From: Agrostemma githago
Taxonomy: Eukaryota > Streptophyta > Magnoliopsida > Caryophyllales > Caryophyllaceae
Direction: 5' to 3'
Length of the DNA stretch: 64,000 nt
Assembly (NCBI GenBank): GCA_958450325.1
Contig: OY288246.1
Span: 42,833,619 to 42,897,618 of the forward strand
This document shows, piece by piece, positions 20,826 through 31,856 of the stretch. The translations under genes and the position numbers were made by a program. Below the pieces are notes generated by a model. That model saw only the letters and a list, made by a program, of their open reading frames with translations, was not told the origin of the DNA and searched no databases. The first letter of the stretch is position 1, and each line of letters opens with the position of its first letter.

Positions 20826-23800
20826 TCGAATCCCCTAGAAAATCTAACGCGATACAGTGGCGGAAACACTGTAGAGTCGGGATTAAAACACACTGTAACT
20901 ATGTCCTAGTAAAATTAAAATAGTAAAGTCAAACAATAGGCCTTAACTAAAATGGCCAAAATTTAAAACAATCCACAAAAGGGGTTTGAACAATCCATAA
21001 GACATAATTATTAAAATAAATTAGCAGAATCCATAACTTCTCGCTAGCCCACCCGAAGAGAAACACATATACCTGCCATGATAAAAACATAACAGCCACA
21101 ATCAGTGGGGAGCAACGTCAACGTTCTCCCAGCCATATAACATGATTTTAAAACTGTAATTACTGTAATATGAAAATAGTAAAAACGGAAACCAATAAAA
21201 CATTATTCATAAAATAAGTTTTCAGTTAAACACTTCACGTATCGAAACAATATAATAAAAATGAGTTTTCCGGAGAAAACATAAAACATTAGCCAACCTG
21301 CAAATCAAATTATATCGATAATAATAAAAATAGTCAAAATGGCGTTACGGATAGGATTAGCGTAGACGGCCAGACTTTCACTTGGATAATACTGGAAACT
21401 AGCTTCGAGAACTGTAGACTTAACTCATAACAGAATCCAGTCTCTAACTAGGCAACTAAACTATAACAGGACTGCGTGCAGCGAGGTCCTGGTTTAAGTA
21501 GTATACGCCCCTCCTGGATACAAACTATATCCAGTTCAACCCGACGCGACTTACACGATGCGATATCTAAGTTTAAGGGCACAATGCACACTCTCCTGAA
21601 CACAAACCATGCTCAGTTCAACAACCAATGTGCCCCATAAAGACACATCAGCCTTACAGTTGATGGCAAAAATGTACATCCTAGACTATATTACTCTAAC
21701 CTAACAGTTGTCCTTATTCCATAACTCCAAAACCAAGCCATTATCGATATTCAAAAGATATAATCGTTATAAACAATATAGAGATAAAAGGATTAATCAT
21801 TATATTCTAAAAGAGGAAACTTTCTATTTTAGGAAACTTCTACTTTTAGAAACCTTCTTAAAAATAGCATCATATCAAAATATCAAAAATATAAGCTCAT
21901 ACTAACACAACATTTTTAGTAAACGATATAGATTTATAAAACTAATACTTTCGGCCTTAACGATATTAATTGTTAAATTGAGAACATTTGAGTTTATGAA
22001 ATTATTAAATTATCATAAAATTGTTTATAAAACGATTAAAAAAGTCTTAAACATTTTAATACTACTAATTAGGGTGTTTTCAAAATTTATAAAACTAAAA
22101 TTCCCTAATTATTATTAGTTTCGACAATACGAACATAAATAGGATTTTACGGCAAATGTCAAATTAAATCTTTTAACGTCTTTTGTTTAATGTAAACCAT
22201 TGGACATATTTAGAGTATGTTAAGGGATGATTTAACTTTTAAAGTTTCAGATTTAAATATTTTCAAAATGGCTGGAAAAATTATCCTTTTAGGTGAAACA
22301 GATCGTTTTAACGATAAATCGTAATTTTGTCCAAAAATCATTACTAATAATTAAAGACTTGAATAAATAGTACAAAAATTACTTAAAATAGCTCAAATAT
22401 ATTTTTGGACATTCTTTCCAGAAAAGAAAATTTTCCAGAATCCTTAAACTCGGCTTTTAAAGGGTTTTCTCGTTAATCGTCTAATCTCGACAATAACGAT
22501 TAATAAAAATAGTAATACAAAACAATTTAAGTATTAATATCCAAAAACTATTATTAAACTTAAAAAAAATGATTTTCCATAAACTACTTTTTTTTTTTCA
22601 GATTTCCAAAATTCCAGATTTAGCAAATTCCGTTAAAACCGTCTTTTAAAACCCGTTTTCACAATTAACGATCCCATTAATAAAACTTATCGTTCCTAAC
22701 ATTTTATTAAAGCACTAAAAATCATAAAATTACATTTTATTATGAAACCATCAGAGACATATTTTTTTTCCAGATTTAAACAAAAGACCAGAAATCGAGA
22801 ATTTAAACGACAAACACGGTTTTAACGATAAACGATGATTTAAAGTGAATAATTAATTCATCCACTTAAAAATTTCAAAAAATTATGAAATAACTCATAA
22901 AATTCTACTTCATCATAAAGTTTCACCACGTCAAAAATCAGATTAAAATAAAATGTTTAAGTACTAGAACTAAAAATCGGCTTTTAATCGTTTTTGTTCG
23001 TAAACGGTAATAATTCAATAATCGATAACTAAAATATCAGAAAAATACTAAATTATTAAAAATCATCAAAAACCTCATTTTTACAGAATATAATCATATA
23101 TTACAAGTTTAGGCCGAATATTACGATTTTACAAACTAATACAACAATTTAATCGTTAATCTCGTAAAAGCGATAAAAATACTGAAACATGCAAATTTTC
23201 AAATTTTAAAAATTTTCCAGATTATAAGACATACATATAATGTCAAAAGTGAAATATAAAAACGTACATGCAATTACACAATTAAAAACACGAAATACCG
23301 AGTAACATCGACGTTACCTCTAATCCAAGTCTGGATCGATAATTTACTCGTCAGCGTCGGGATCGCCCACGAATCCTACAATATGTAAAAATCATGGCAG
23401 AAAAATACCATGAGAAAAGCAAAAAATCAAGGTAAATAATGATCGAAAACCACATCGATTATTACCTTAACAAAGGAATTGGAAAGAGGATTGATTCGAC
23501 GATGAATATGAGACGAATAGGACTCGAATTAAACAAAAATCTGCCTAGGGAGGAGGGATAAAGTGCTCGGCCTAAAGGAAAGAAAAAACAGATGTTGTAA
23601 CAACAATTTTTTGTAAATGCACAAATGAATTAAGAGAGGAGGATGTTACTAAAGTTAAATGAGCATAAATGGAATTAAGGTGGATGAAGAATCCAGTTTG
23701 CTTATTAGCATAGGTTGACCGGACAAAAAGGATAAGGGAAGGAATGAAAAGTTTGAGTATTAAAGCCTCAATTCAATGACAAGAAAAGAATCTTATGTTT

Positions 23801-24352
23801 ACGGTTTAAAGTGATAAAATGAAACGTGTTAGTAAAACGTAGTTAAATTGCGACAAGAAGCTTTGTTGGTCCAAAATATGAGGAAAAGGTCTCAAATGAT
23901 TTATAAGTTGATAAAAAGTATAATCGTAAAATAGTTAAAGGCATTTTCAAACCAATTCGAGTAAACCTCGCGTTGGAAAATAATTATTTACGAAACTTCG
24001 TATTAAAATCATAAATGGCTTAATTTTCGTAAATAAAATTATTTACTATTTGAAAATATTATATAAATGTATTTAAACATTTTTAGGAAAAGGAATAACT
24101 TAAATCTGAGCTTAAAAACGTCAATTCAAAGAGAAATAGAATTCTTCGCGGAAAATTAATTAGTTTACGAAGAAAATCAAATAAATAGATGTAAAAGAAT
24201 TAAAACATTTTAAAATAAAATAAATATCATTAAACTCAAAATTGAAAATAAAGTTTGGAAAAATTAAGAAACATAAGTCCGAAATGTGACAGAGTTACGA
24301 CAGAGGCATAACGGAAAGGATAAAAACGCTAGGAAAAATTGCGGGTGTTACA
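20826..24352 (-). mobile_element. 3.5-kb solo-type LTR inserted in Athila gag (perhaps Tekay/Del)
   Basis: Direct repeats ATATT at 20821-20825 and 24353-24357 flank 3527 bp without coding sequence. On the minus strand it begins TGTAACACCC; its plus-strand left end is TCGAATCCCC where the second copy (28830) has TGTAATCCCC, so the ends form an inverted repeat. The first 950 bp match 28830-29801 closely. Size, ends and AT-rich content fit a solo LTR of a Ty3/gypsy chromovirus of the Tekay/Del type. The family and orientation are inferred from the ends alone. The leftward half is AT-rich with no gene visible. Confidence 0.75.
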
Positions 24353-24810
24353 ATATTCTCATCTTTGTTGCCGAGACACTGTTAGTCAAGATGCCTCCCA
24401 AACTTCTTAGCCATTCTGAGTCGGAGCACGCTTCCCTACCGAAACCGATAAAGCGGCCTACGGTCGCGACTGGTACTTTTGAGAATCGTCCATCGTCCCG
24501 CCTTTATCACATTGGTGAAGCGAAATCAATTCGGTGGAATGTGGAAGTCCGTCCGCACCGTCCGGCGTCCCGCGCGGGACCGACCCGGTTTTCATCGTGT
24601 GGCGGTGGCCACCCACGCGGCCCCCTCCCTACCGGGGGCCGGTCCGATCTCGCATACGGGACGAAGTGTCGAACCTCGATTTGGATGACGATCCGGACTT
24701 GTACTAGACGGGTGCGGGCACCCGTGTTTCCGTTTGGGAATCGATCGAGTCGTGGTTGTAAATGTTTTAAGGCCGATTCATTTGGTAAGGCGACCTTTTT
24801 AGTGAACTGA
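24353..24810 (+). other. GC-rich open stretch of unknown origin
   Basis: After the TSD the reading frame of the Athila gag fragment stays open for about 150 codons (ILIFVAETLLVKMPPKLL, then Arg/Pro/Gly-rich residues), but I do not recognise it as Athila gag. GC is far higher at 24540-24680 (CCGGCGTCCCGCGCGGG) than in the neighbours. It may belong to the diverged Tat fragment that follows. Confidence 0.35.
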
Positions 24811-25353
24811 ATTCGTTGCCGATTTGTGGAGTCGCCACCGAGTCAATTATGGGGACTCGGAAATCGTTCAAGTCAACTTTGATCCCTTGCCGGCTCAAAG
24901 TTGAGTGGCACGGGACCTAAAGATAAAGACTTGTACCCTTAAGCACTCCATGCCTGGAATGACTCTCATTGCCAATGGTTTCGGACATCCGGAAACCGTC
25001 AATTCTGAGTAAGGGGTGAGGGTACGTATTGGGAAGCCAACATCTGGAAAATATCAACACCCAATCCCGCCCGCACTATAGCGACCTCTACTAATCAATT
25101 AGTGGGCTGATTTCCTAGTTCTTTTGTTGTGGTGGAAGTACCTAGGTACTAGTTTTGAGCTAGTCGATCACAGGCACCTCGGTATCGAGTGGAGTGCTCG
25201 AAGGTGAGGAGTAGCGTCGATGTCGCTTTTTTTATCGAAACTACGATCGAGTGAATCGTTTGCCTCGGGTGTCGGAGTGCGAGCCCTTAGCGAGAGTTTT
25301 TGAGGGAGAAGAGAGAGTTGAATTGTGTGCCGAATGAATGAGGCGGAGGGGGG

Positions 25354-25361
25354 TATTTATA
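25354..25361 (-). promoter_or_regulatory. TATA box of the diverged Tat LTR fragment
   Basis: TATAAATA on the minus strand, followed on its upstream side by the palindrome group at 25413-25459. Confidence 0.6.
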
Positions 25362-25412
25362 GGTGTTTTCGGCCCTCATCGCCCTTATGGACGCGTGACT
25401 TGTGGCGCACCA

Positions 25413-25459
25413 GGACTCAGGCGCCTAGGTCCGAGCGTGGGGAGACCCAGGCGCGTCAT
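25413..25459 (-). repeat. GGCGCC palindrome group beside the TATA box
   Basis: GGACTCAGGCGCCTAGGTCC (25413-25432) is an 18/20 palindrome, followed by CCCAGGCGCGTC. It takes the position that CACTCGATCGAGTG cassettes take in T2, T4 and LTR-H. Confidence 0.65.
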
Positions 25460-25559
25460 GTGGGGCGGTTGGAGTTTTGAGGATACGATTTTGATACTTT
25501 CCAAAACCGAGAGGAGGGTGTGTGATATCTGAAATAGATTCTTTAAATTCTTTACTCAT

Positions 25560-25657
25560 GTTGTAATGGGCTAGACATTACCACATGATATGTAATTAAT
25601 CATGATGTAATTTTTTGCTGTGAATGAAATAATACTCACATTTTCACAAATTTTTTT
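25560..25657 (+). mobile_element. Possible LINE 3' tail
   Basis: GTGAATGAAATAATACTCACATTTTCAC followed by an A/T run resembles the better-supported LINE tail at 31134-31261 (GTGAATGACATAATAATAATCACATTTTCACC plus poly-A), quoted here as short matching words only: TGTGAATGA and CACATTTTCAC. No target duplication was found. Confidence 0.45.
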
Positions 25658-25659
25658 TA

Positions 25660-26655
25660 TAACGTATTATATGACGATTGCCAAGCTACTGGCAGGTTCC
25701 AAAACAACGTCGATGATGATAAAGCTTGGAAATTGATTGAAGATATGGCAACTTATCATTCGCGTTGGGGAAATCCATAGGGTAACATCCGCGGTAATAG
25801 TGGTGACTCCAAGTCATCAAATGCCATAGTTAGCCACCTAGCCGCTTTGACTAAGCGGATCGATTCTATGTAGGTTTCTAGGATCCAACAACAACAAGGC
25901 GGAATGTATCAAGTGAATGCTATGTTCGAGGTTGTGTGCAAGAATTGTGGGAACGTGGGACATTATGCACAAGAGTGCGCGGGTTTAGAGATGGTGAATG
26001 CCTTCCAATCCATGAGACCACATCTCTTACACATGAATCAATCGGGTTATGACAAATCCTTGTTGTCCTATAGAAGCCAAAATTGGCTCAATCCACCACC
26101 ACCCAATAGTAATAAAGTTGTTCCCTATGTGGCACCTCATAACCGAACATCCCAAAACAACAACAATTCTAACCGACAACAGTTTCAGGGAGGGCAACAA
26201 CAGAATTGGGGTAACCAAGAATGGGGTAACAAACAAAGAGGTAATCAACCTTGGGGTAACCAACAAGGCTGTGGGAATCAATAACAATTTCAAGCTACCC
26301 CACAAGTACAAGCTCAAGCTCCGTCAAGTACTGAATATGCGGAGATTAAAGCATTTTTGATGCAAGGTATTCAAGCTTACCAGAGGCAAGAGACCCAAAT
26401 CAACCAATTGCTTGCCCACAACAAGATCCTAAACATCCAAGTCGCCCAACTTTCCGCCCAAAAGCAAGTAAGGTCAGCAGGTACTCTACCTCCTCAAGGT
26501 GAACAATCGCATGAACAAGCTAATGCGATTACGCTAAGAAGCGGGACCTATTATGATGGTCCACAAATGCCTGAGGAATATGTAGTGGTTCATGAAACCG
26601 GGCTAAAGAAGCAAGAGCTCGCTGAAGCGGCTTTGAATAAACCACGAGATGGGGC
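25660..26655 (+). pseudogene. Athila gag, C-terminal part with zinc knuckle
   Basis: The frame resumes with DDDKAWKLIEDMATYHSRW, the conserved end of the Athila gag domain. A CCHC knuckle follows (CKNCGNVGHYAQEC, about 25937-25978), then an Asn/Gln-rich stretch with repeated WGNQ/WGNK units, then QAYQRQETQINQLLAHN and NAITLRSG. Stops interrupt it after SRWGNP, in RIDSM*VSR and at 26282 (CAA to TAA). The middle of gag is missing. The zinc knuckle would bind element RNA. Confidence 0.85.
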
Positions 26656-26900
26656 CACTCGATCAAGTAACTCTACTACACTCAATCGAGTGACCCCCCT
26701 AAAAACGACCATGGAGGTTTTACGAAGAACACTCGATCGAGTCAGCAAAGGTAACTCGATCGAGTCGGAGGTCACTCGATCGAGTGGACCCCGTGAAATC
26801 GACCAAGGAATCTGTAATCAAGCCACTCGACCAAGTGACCCTAGGTGACTTGATCGAGTATGCTGGCACTCGACCAAGTCAGCCTGGACTCGATCGAGTG
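26656..26900 (+). repeat. Nine-copy palindrome cluster inside the Athila gag-protease region
   Basis: Copies of the CACTCGATCGAGTG family lie at 26656, 26679, 26730, 26753, 26773, 26824, 26847, 26867 and 26887. The spacer after the second copy (GTGACCCCCCTAAAAACGA) is close to that in cassette B of LTR-H (GTGACCCCCCTGAAAAATGA). The translated cluster gives repeated (N/T)RVT and LDRVS-like residues. The cluster is shared with Tat LTRs, so one family seems to have captured it from the other or from a common source. Confidence 0.85.
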
Positions 26901-26999
26901 GAGTCCTAAACTATGATTTCACCTATTGTTCCTCCCTCGTCCTCTTCCAAAGATGCTAAATCCTCTCAAGCATCCCCGTCTTAAATCAAGGAGCCTACG

Positions 27000-27655
27000 A
27001 TTCCCATCGCACTTCCCCAGCAACAGCGTAACACCAAGCTCGATCAACAGTTTGGTAAGTTCATGGAAGTCGTCAAGATAGTAAGTGTCCCTTTTACTGA
27101 TTGATCACTCAAATTCTTGATTACGCTAAATTCATGAAAGATATACCAACTCGTAAGCGTTCTTTTAGCGAGACTGAGACAGTTGCTTTCACAGGGTAAT
27201 GTAGTGCACTATTGCAGAGTCGCACTCCGCCAAAGCTTAAGGATCCAGAGAGTTTTTATATCCCTTGTACTAAAGGGACGCTTGCTATTGATAAGACTCT
27301 CTGTGATTTAGGAGCTAGCGTTAGCGTTATGTCGTACTCTATTTGTCAAAAATTGAATATGGGTGTTTTAAAATGCACTAACATGACTCTGCAGATGGTT
27401 GGTAGATCAGTGAAGTATCCTTTTGGTGTCTTAGAGGATGTTCCGGTCCAAGTCGGGAAATTCTTCATTCCCGTTGACTTTGTAGTTCTAGACATGGCCG
27501 AAGATGCCACAATTCCCATTATCCTTGGTCGCCCTTTCTTACATACGGAGGGGCAATCATCGATGTGAAGAATGTAAAGCTTACACTTTCCGTAGGGGAT
27601 GATACCGTGACTTTTAGTCTCGATCAGGCCCTTAAAAAGGCCGTGATAGAGGAGT
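27000..27655 (+). pseudogene. Athila protease region
   Basis: Pieces in two or three frames: KLDQQFGKFMEV at 27040, then from 27212 PPKLKDPESFYIPC and the aspartic-protease site LCDLGASVSVMS (DLGA in place of DTGA is usual in Athila). IPIILGRPFL follows. A one-base loss near 27555 shifts the frame before VKNVKLTLSVGDD; a TAG follows at about 27656. The protease would mature Gag-Pol; this copy is dead. Confidence 0.82.
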
Positions 27656-27657
27656 AG

Positions 27658-28118
27658 TCTTGCTATAGTATCGATGTCATTGATTTGGAAATTGAAAATT
27701 ATATTGATTACTATCTTGGCAGGAACCCTTTGGAGAAAATTTTGATAGCCGGCAATGCTGGTGCCGAGAAAGGAACATGGAGCGCGGAAGTGGATGAGCT
27801 GGAGCGTCTATTGAACGGGAAGGAGAGCATTATTGATAAGGTATACAACCTCGACAGTCCTAAAAAGGAAGTCGAGGTAAGTAAAACTGAACTGAAACCC
27901 CTCCCCTCTAAACTAAAATACACATTTCTGGACGATAAAGGACTAAACCCCGTAATTGTCAACGCTACACTCTCAGATAGCCAACTTTCGAAGTTGTTGG
28001 TCATCTTACGACAACATAAGAAGGCTATTGGGTACAACATTGATGATTTGCGGGACATTAGTCCCGAATTTTGTATGCACCGTATTCATCTAGAGAGAGA
28101 CCACAGACCGTCTATTGA
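27658..28118 (+). pseudogene. Athila RT, N-terminal fragment
   Basis: Reads LKPLPSKLKYTFLDDKGLNPVIV, LLVILRQHKKAIGYNIDDLRDISPEFCMHRI and ends at HRPSID (quoted in parts). This is the linker and fingers start of an Athila RT. Just before the palm the sequence jumps to the LTR at 28121, so RT catalytic core, RNase H, integrase and any envelope-like ORF have been deleted. Confidence 0.8.
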
Positions 28119-28429
28119 TGTGTTAATATTTTATATGCTTTTATCCCATTTTTTCTATGTATTTATCGTGTTGAATGCGCTCTTAGGAGCGGTTTTGGAA
28201 ACTAATCTTCTCCTCTAGTGTGTTTTGTATTGTTTTGTTGGTTTTGTAGGAAAATAGGCGATATGGACGCCTTTTCCCTTTCATCATTGCTTACACGGAG
28301 GTCGGTGATTATTTATCCACAAGATAGGTGTTGTTATCGAGGTTATGTGGATGTCATGGAGTGATCCCGAGTCGAGTTGGAACCATACCATGAAGTTTAG
28401 AAGACTAGTGGAGTCTTTTTGTTGGTCCG

Positions 28430-28585
28430 TCCCTAGGGATGGATGTCATCCCTATTGTCTTATTCACGGCAAAAATGAAGAATTAGTGCGAAATTGGAAG
28501 TTTTAGTTGTCCCTAATAGGGACGACCTTCATCCCGTGGGACAACTTTAATCCCGAATCGGGACGGCCTCCATCCCTACTAGGGA
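28430..28585 (+). repeat. Palindrome cluster in the Athila LTR (TCCCTANTAGGGA core)
   Basis: TCCCTAGGGA (28430), GTCCCTAATAGGGAC (28509-28523), TCCCGAATCGGGA (28551-28563) and TCCCTACTAGGGA (28573-28585). It ends about 40 bp upstream of TATATAT at 28627-28633, the same arrangement as in the Tat LTRs but with an unrelated core. Confidence 0.75.
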
Positions 28586-28626
28586 CAACGTAGCTGTAGT
28601 GCCTTTTCAGCTTCTTCTTTGTTGGT

Positions 28627-28633
28627 TATATAT
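28627..28633 (+). promoter_or_regulatory. TATA box of the Athila LTR
   Basis: GGTTATATATGG downstream of the palindrome cluster. Confidence 0.5.
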
Positions 28634-28829
28634 GGATGCTTTGTAATTCAGTTTAAACATACCTTTTTCATTCATAAGAACCCTAAGCATAGTATTAGAA
28701 GTTGAATACTTTTTCATTCTCTACCTTGAAGATTTACTCCTGTTCTTGCTACAATTCCAATTGGTATCATTTCAGTTAGTTTCAATTACTTATTCATCTT
28801 TCATGCTATGAATCATTTATTTTCATTCT

Positions 28830-29801
28830 TGTAATCCCCTAGAAATTCAAACGCAATACAGTGGCGGAAACATTGTAGATGTGGGATTAAAACACACTAT
28901 AACTATGTCTTGATTAAATAAAATGGTAAGTCAATACATAAACCATAAAATAAAAATGGCTACAAAATAAAAAATAAAATAAAATCCATAAAAAGGATTT
29001 TAACAATCCATAATACAATGATTTTATTAAAACAAGCAGGATCCACAACTGCTCGCTAGCCCATCCAAAGGGAAACACATAAACCTGCCAAGTTGAAAAC
29101 ATAACATGCACAATCAGTGAGGAGCAACGACGATGTTCTCCCAGCCATATTACAAAACTTTAAAACTGTAATTACTATTATATGAAAATAGTAAAAACGG
29201 AAAACATTGAAACATCATAATAAAAATAAGCTTTCAGTGAAAAACTTCACGAATCGAAAGAATATAATAAAAATGAGTTTTCCGAAGAAAACGTAAAACA
29301 TTTGCCAACCTGCAAACCAAATTATATCGATAATAATAAAATATTCAAAATGGCGTTATGGATAGAATTAGTGTACACAAGGCTAGACTTTCACTAGCGA
29401 TAAACTAAAAACTAGCTTCGAGAACTCAGACACCAACTTCACACGCAGCGAAGATCCAAGGTCTCTAACTAGGAAACTCAACCATAATAAGACAGCGACT
29501 TATCAATGCGAGGTCCTAGCTTAAGTAATATACACCCTTCCTGGACACCAAATGTATCAAGTTCAACTGACGGCGACTAACACGGTGTGATATCTAGCTT
29601 AAGGGCACAATCCACATATACTCCTAGACACCAAATGTATCCATTTCAACAACCAATGCATCTCAAATGGATACACCAGCCTTATAGTTGATGGCAAAAC
29701 AGTACATCCTAGACTGTATTACTCTAACCCCACACTTATCCTTAATCCATAACTCCAAAACACGCCACTATCGATATTCAAAAGAGATAATCATTATAAA
29801 T
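28830..29801 (-). mobile_element. Second copy of the large TGTAAC-type LTR (end part)
   Basis: TGTAATCCCCTAGAAATTC at the left end, then about 950 bp matching 20826-21790 (GATACAGTGGCGGAAACA-like start, GCTCGCTAGCCCA, GAGCAACG, ATCGATATTCAAAAGA). It is interrupted by T2 at 29802. Its remainder may be the LTR at 50467-53103. Non-coding. Confidence 0.7.
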
Positions 29802-30369
29802 TGTGGACATGACATAGGTCCACCCCGACGCGGCCACGCGCGGGTTTGGGTAACGATATGTTTCCCGTGTGAGATTTTTCTCGGGTCGAAATTTAAATCG
29901 AAGTAGGAGTCGCCACCGAACTTTGTGGGAGTTCGGGCCTGTTCGAACTCACTCTATATTTTGGTGGACCGTGCATAAAGTAAGCCCACTTTGATACTAG
30001 AGCTTATAGGGTTCATCCGTTTGCATAACGATACCGATGCTGAGTTATCGGGTATCGTATATCAAATGACTCTCGTGCGCCAACGGTTTCGGGCATCCGG
30101 AAACCGAGGTTCTGAGTAAGGGGTGAGGATACGTGTTGGGAAGCCCACAAAGGACACCCAACCCTGCCCGCACGTAGCGGCCTCTACTAAGATATCGATG
30201 GGTTTTTTAATGTGCGCGCTAGTAATACGATGAAATGTTATGCAGACATCGTTTTGAGCTATACATAAGAAATATGTGTTCACTACATCGTTTAATGCAT
30301 CTTGAATATGTCAAAATTGTTTTAGCATGCGATGTTCATTTAAATGCGATAAATGGCTAACATCGTAAA

Positions 30370-30699
30370 TAGGGGTGTTCAAAAATTGACCCGGACCCGC
30401 AAACCGGACCGGACCGGACCGTAAGGTCCGGGTCGGTCCAGACCGGGGCACGTACCGGTCCGGTCTCCGGGTCCCAAAAAAGTTGGTAACCGGTCCCCGG
30501 TCCGGTCCACACTTTAAAAAATATCAAATTTAGTGTATTTTTACGGTCCGGTCCGGTCCGGTCTTAAGAGGGTCCGGTCCGGTCCAGTCCAGGTTTCTTT
30601 GTTAACCGGTCCGGTCCGCGGGTTTGGGTTTTTTGGGTTTCCGGTCCGCGGGTCAAACCGGTCCGGTCCGGTCCGGGTTTGGACCGGTGAACACCCCTA
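30370..30699. mobile_element. hAT-type MITE, 330 bp, 8-bp TSD
   Basis: Terminal inverted repeats TAGGGGTGTTCA and TGAACACCCCTA, with the 8-bp direct repeat ATCGTAAA at 30362-30369 and 30700-30707. The interior consists largely of GGTCCGGTCC / ACCGGACC words. No ORF. The 8-bp duplication and the termini fit hAT-derived non-autonomous elements. Confidence 0.92.
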
Positions 30700-30943
30700 A
30701 TCGTAAATAATAGAGTCAAAAATAAGTTACAATTTAGGCGGGCGGAAATACAACCCGGCCGGAAATACAATACTCGGACATAGCAATTATGGTAAATTAT
30801 GCGATGCATGATTTTGAAAGAGGAGGCACGTGATTGAATTAGCACGTGTCGACTTAAAGTCGTAAAATAAATTGCTGAGGCATATATTGTTAGGAGGCTT
30901 ACGTTGTAGCATTACGGAGGTCATTCCACCAAGTCATGGGAGG

Positions 30944-31031
30944 GACTTGATCGAATGCCCTTCGTGAGGACCTCCTGCCTCTTTTTGAGGGGGTCACTCG
31001 ACCGAGTGGCCTTTAGGCACTCGATCGAATG
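30944..31031 (-). repeat. Palindrome cassette B of the T2 3' LTR
   Basis: GACTTGATCGAATG (30944), CACTCGACCGAGTG (30995) and CACTCGATCGAATG (31018). The spacer on the minus strand (GTGACCCCCTCAAAAAGAGG) matches the cassette consensus. Confidence 0.75.
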
Positions 31032-31133
31032 TCCTCTGTACGGGTGACTTCTCGTCTTTGAGACGACCCGTTTCGCAATTCTTATGTTTTGAATCGAGAT
31101 GTGATTATGCTAAATATAAATATTGTTCAATTT

Positions 31134-31261
31134 TTTTATGTTTTGTGTGTCTTGTGCGTTTTAATTTGCTTTCGGGATTGCGAGGACTCCCCTCTGCTTC
31201 CCACTCCCTCCTTGTAAATGATTTGTGAATGACATAATAATAATCACATTTTCACCAAAAA
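31134..31261 (+). mobile_element. 128-bp LINE 3' tail with 16-bp TSD
   Basis: The exact repeat AAATATTGTTCAATTT lies at 31118-31133 and 31262-31277. The insert ends in CATTTTCACC and a poly-A run. Only the 3' end of a LINE was copied. Confidence 0.85.
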
Positions 31262-31839
31262 AAATATTGTTCAATTTATATTAGTTTAACTCTCGAGGGT
31301 TTACCATACTCGACATTCGGTTATAGAACCGATATCTAGTATTTAAAGCAAATTTTGTAAAATCGAATTTGGTCGAACTAAACCGAATATTGATTCCCTC
31401 CGCGGTCAACGGGTTTCGTGCTAGTCCAATTCATCGATGATTCTTTTAGACATGATATTCGACTACGGAGTCGATATCACGCCTTTAGAATACTATTTGG
31501 AAAAATGGCGTCAGACATGTTTAACGACGAATCACCGCGATTACATTACACCCTTAAGTGTCTAGGGCGGCCCGCCTCGAAGGGCGCCACCTCCAGTACG
31601 ACTTGTAAACGGATTATAACGGACTTTGGACGGAATTCGTAATTAAACATATTCGACTCGAAATAGTTTTACTAAATAATTATACGCGATATTATGTAAA
31701 TAAACGATAATTAAATGTTAGGTGTTAGCGTACAATAAATAAATTGTTAGATTGCGAAAAATAAAATGTTAGTAACGGAAATTAGAATGTTAGTATAAAA
31801 ATAAAGATAAAAATTTAGTATTGTTAGTAATAATTAATT

Positions 31840-31856
31840 TGTGTGTGTGTGTGTGT
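31840..31856. repeat. (GT)n microsatellite
   Basis: About eight GT units in the T2 3' LTR. Confidence 0.9.

Larger units (their letters stand above)
24811..25555 (-). mobile_element. Diverged Tat-clade LTR fragment
   Basis: It carries the same U5 landmarks as T1 in the same orientation: GGAGTCGCCACCGA, the hairpin at 24977-24997, GAGTAAGGGGTGAGGGTACG and CCCGCCCGCAC. A minus-strand TATA box (25354-25361) follows, then a GGCGCC palindrome group immediately upstream of it. The right end is lost. Otherwise non-coding. Confidence 0.7.
28121..28829 (+). mobile_element. Athila-type LTR, left part (3' LTR)
   Basis: Begins TGTTAATATTTTATATGC directly after the truncated RT. It contains a palindrome cluster and then a TATA box (28627), and is cut at 28829 by another LTR. 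No polypurine tract is left at the junction. Its right portion would correspond to 19810-20514. Confidence 0.6.

Noticed and set aside
20840..20870. CAGTGGCGGAAACA as a possible PBS or tRNA-derived SINE head
   Set aside because: It is an internal part of both large LTR copies, with no LTR boundary or box A/B arrangement around it.
24286..24352. Start of a 174-codon plus-strand ORF in the large LTR
   Set aside because: The first codons come from the LTR end and the rest from beyond the TSD, so the start is accidental.
26656..26900. CRISPR-like array of short palindromic repeats
   Set aside because: Repeats are degenerate 14-mers with irregular 6-40 bp spacing in a plant retrotransposon; no cas genes and the wrong kind of organism.
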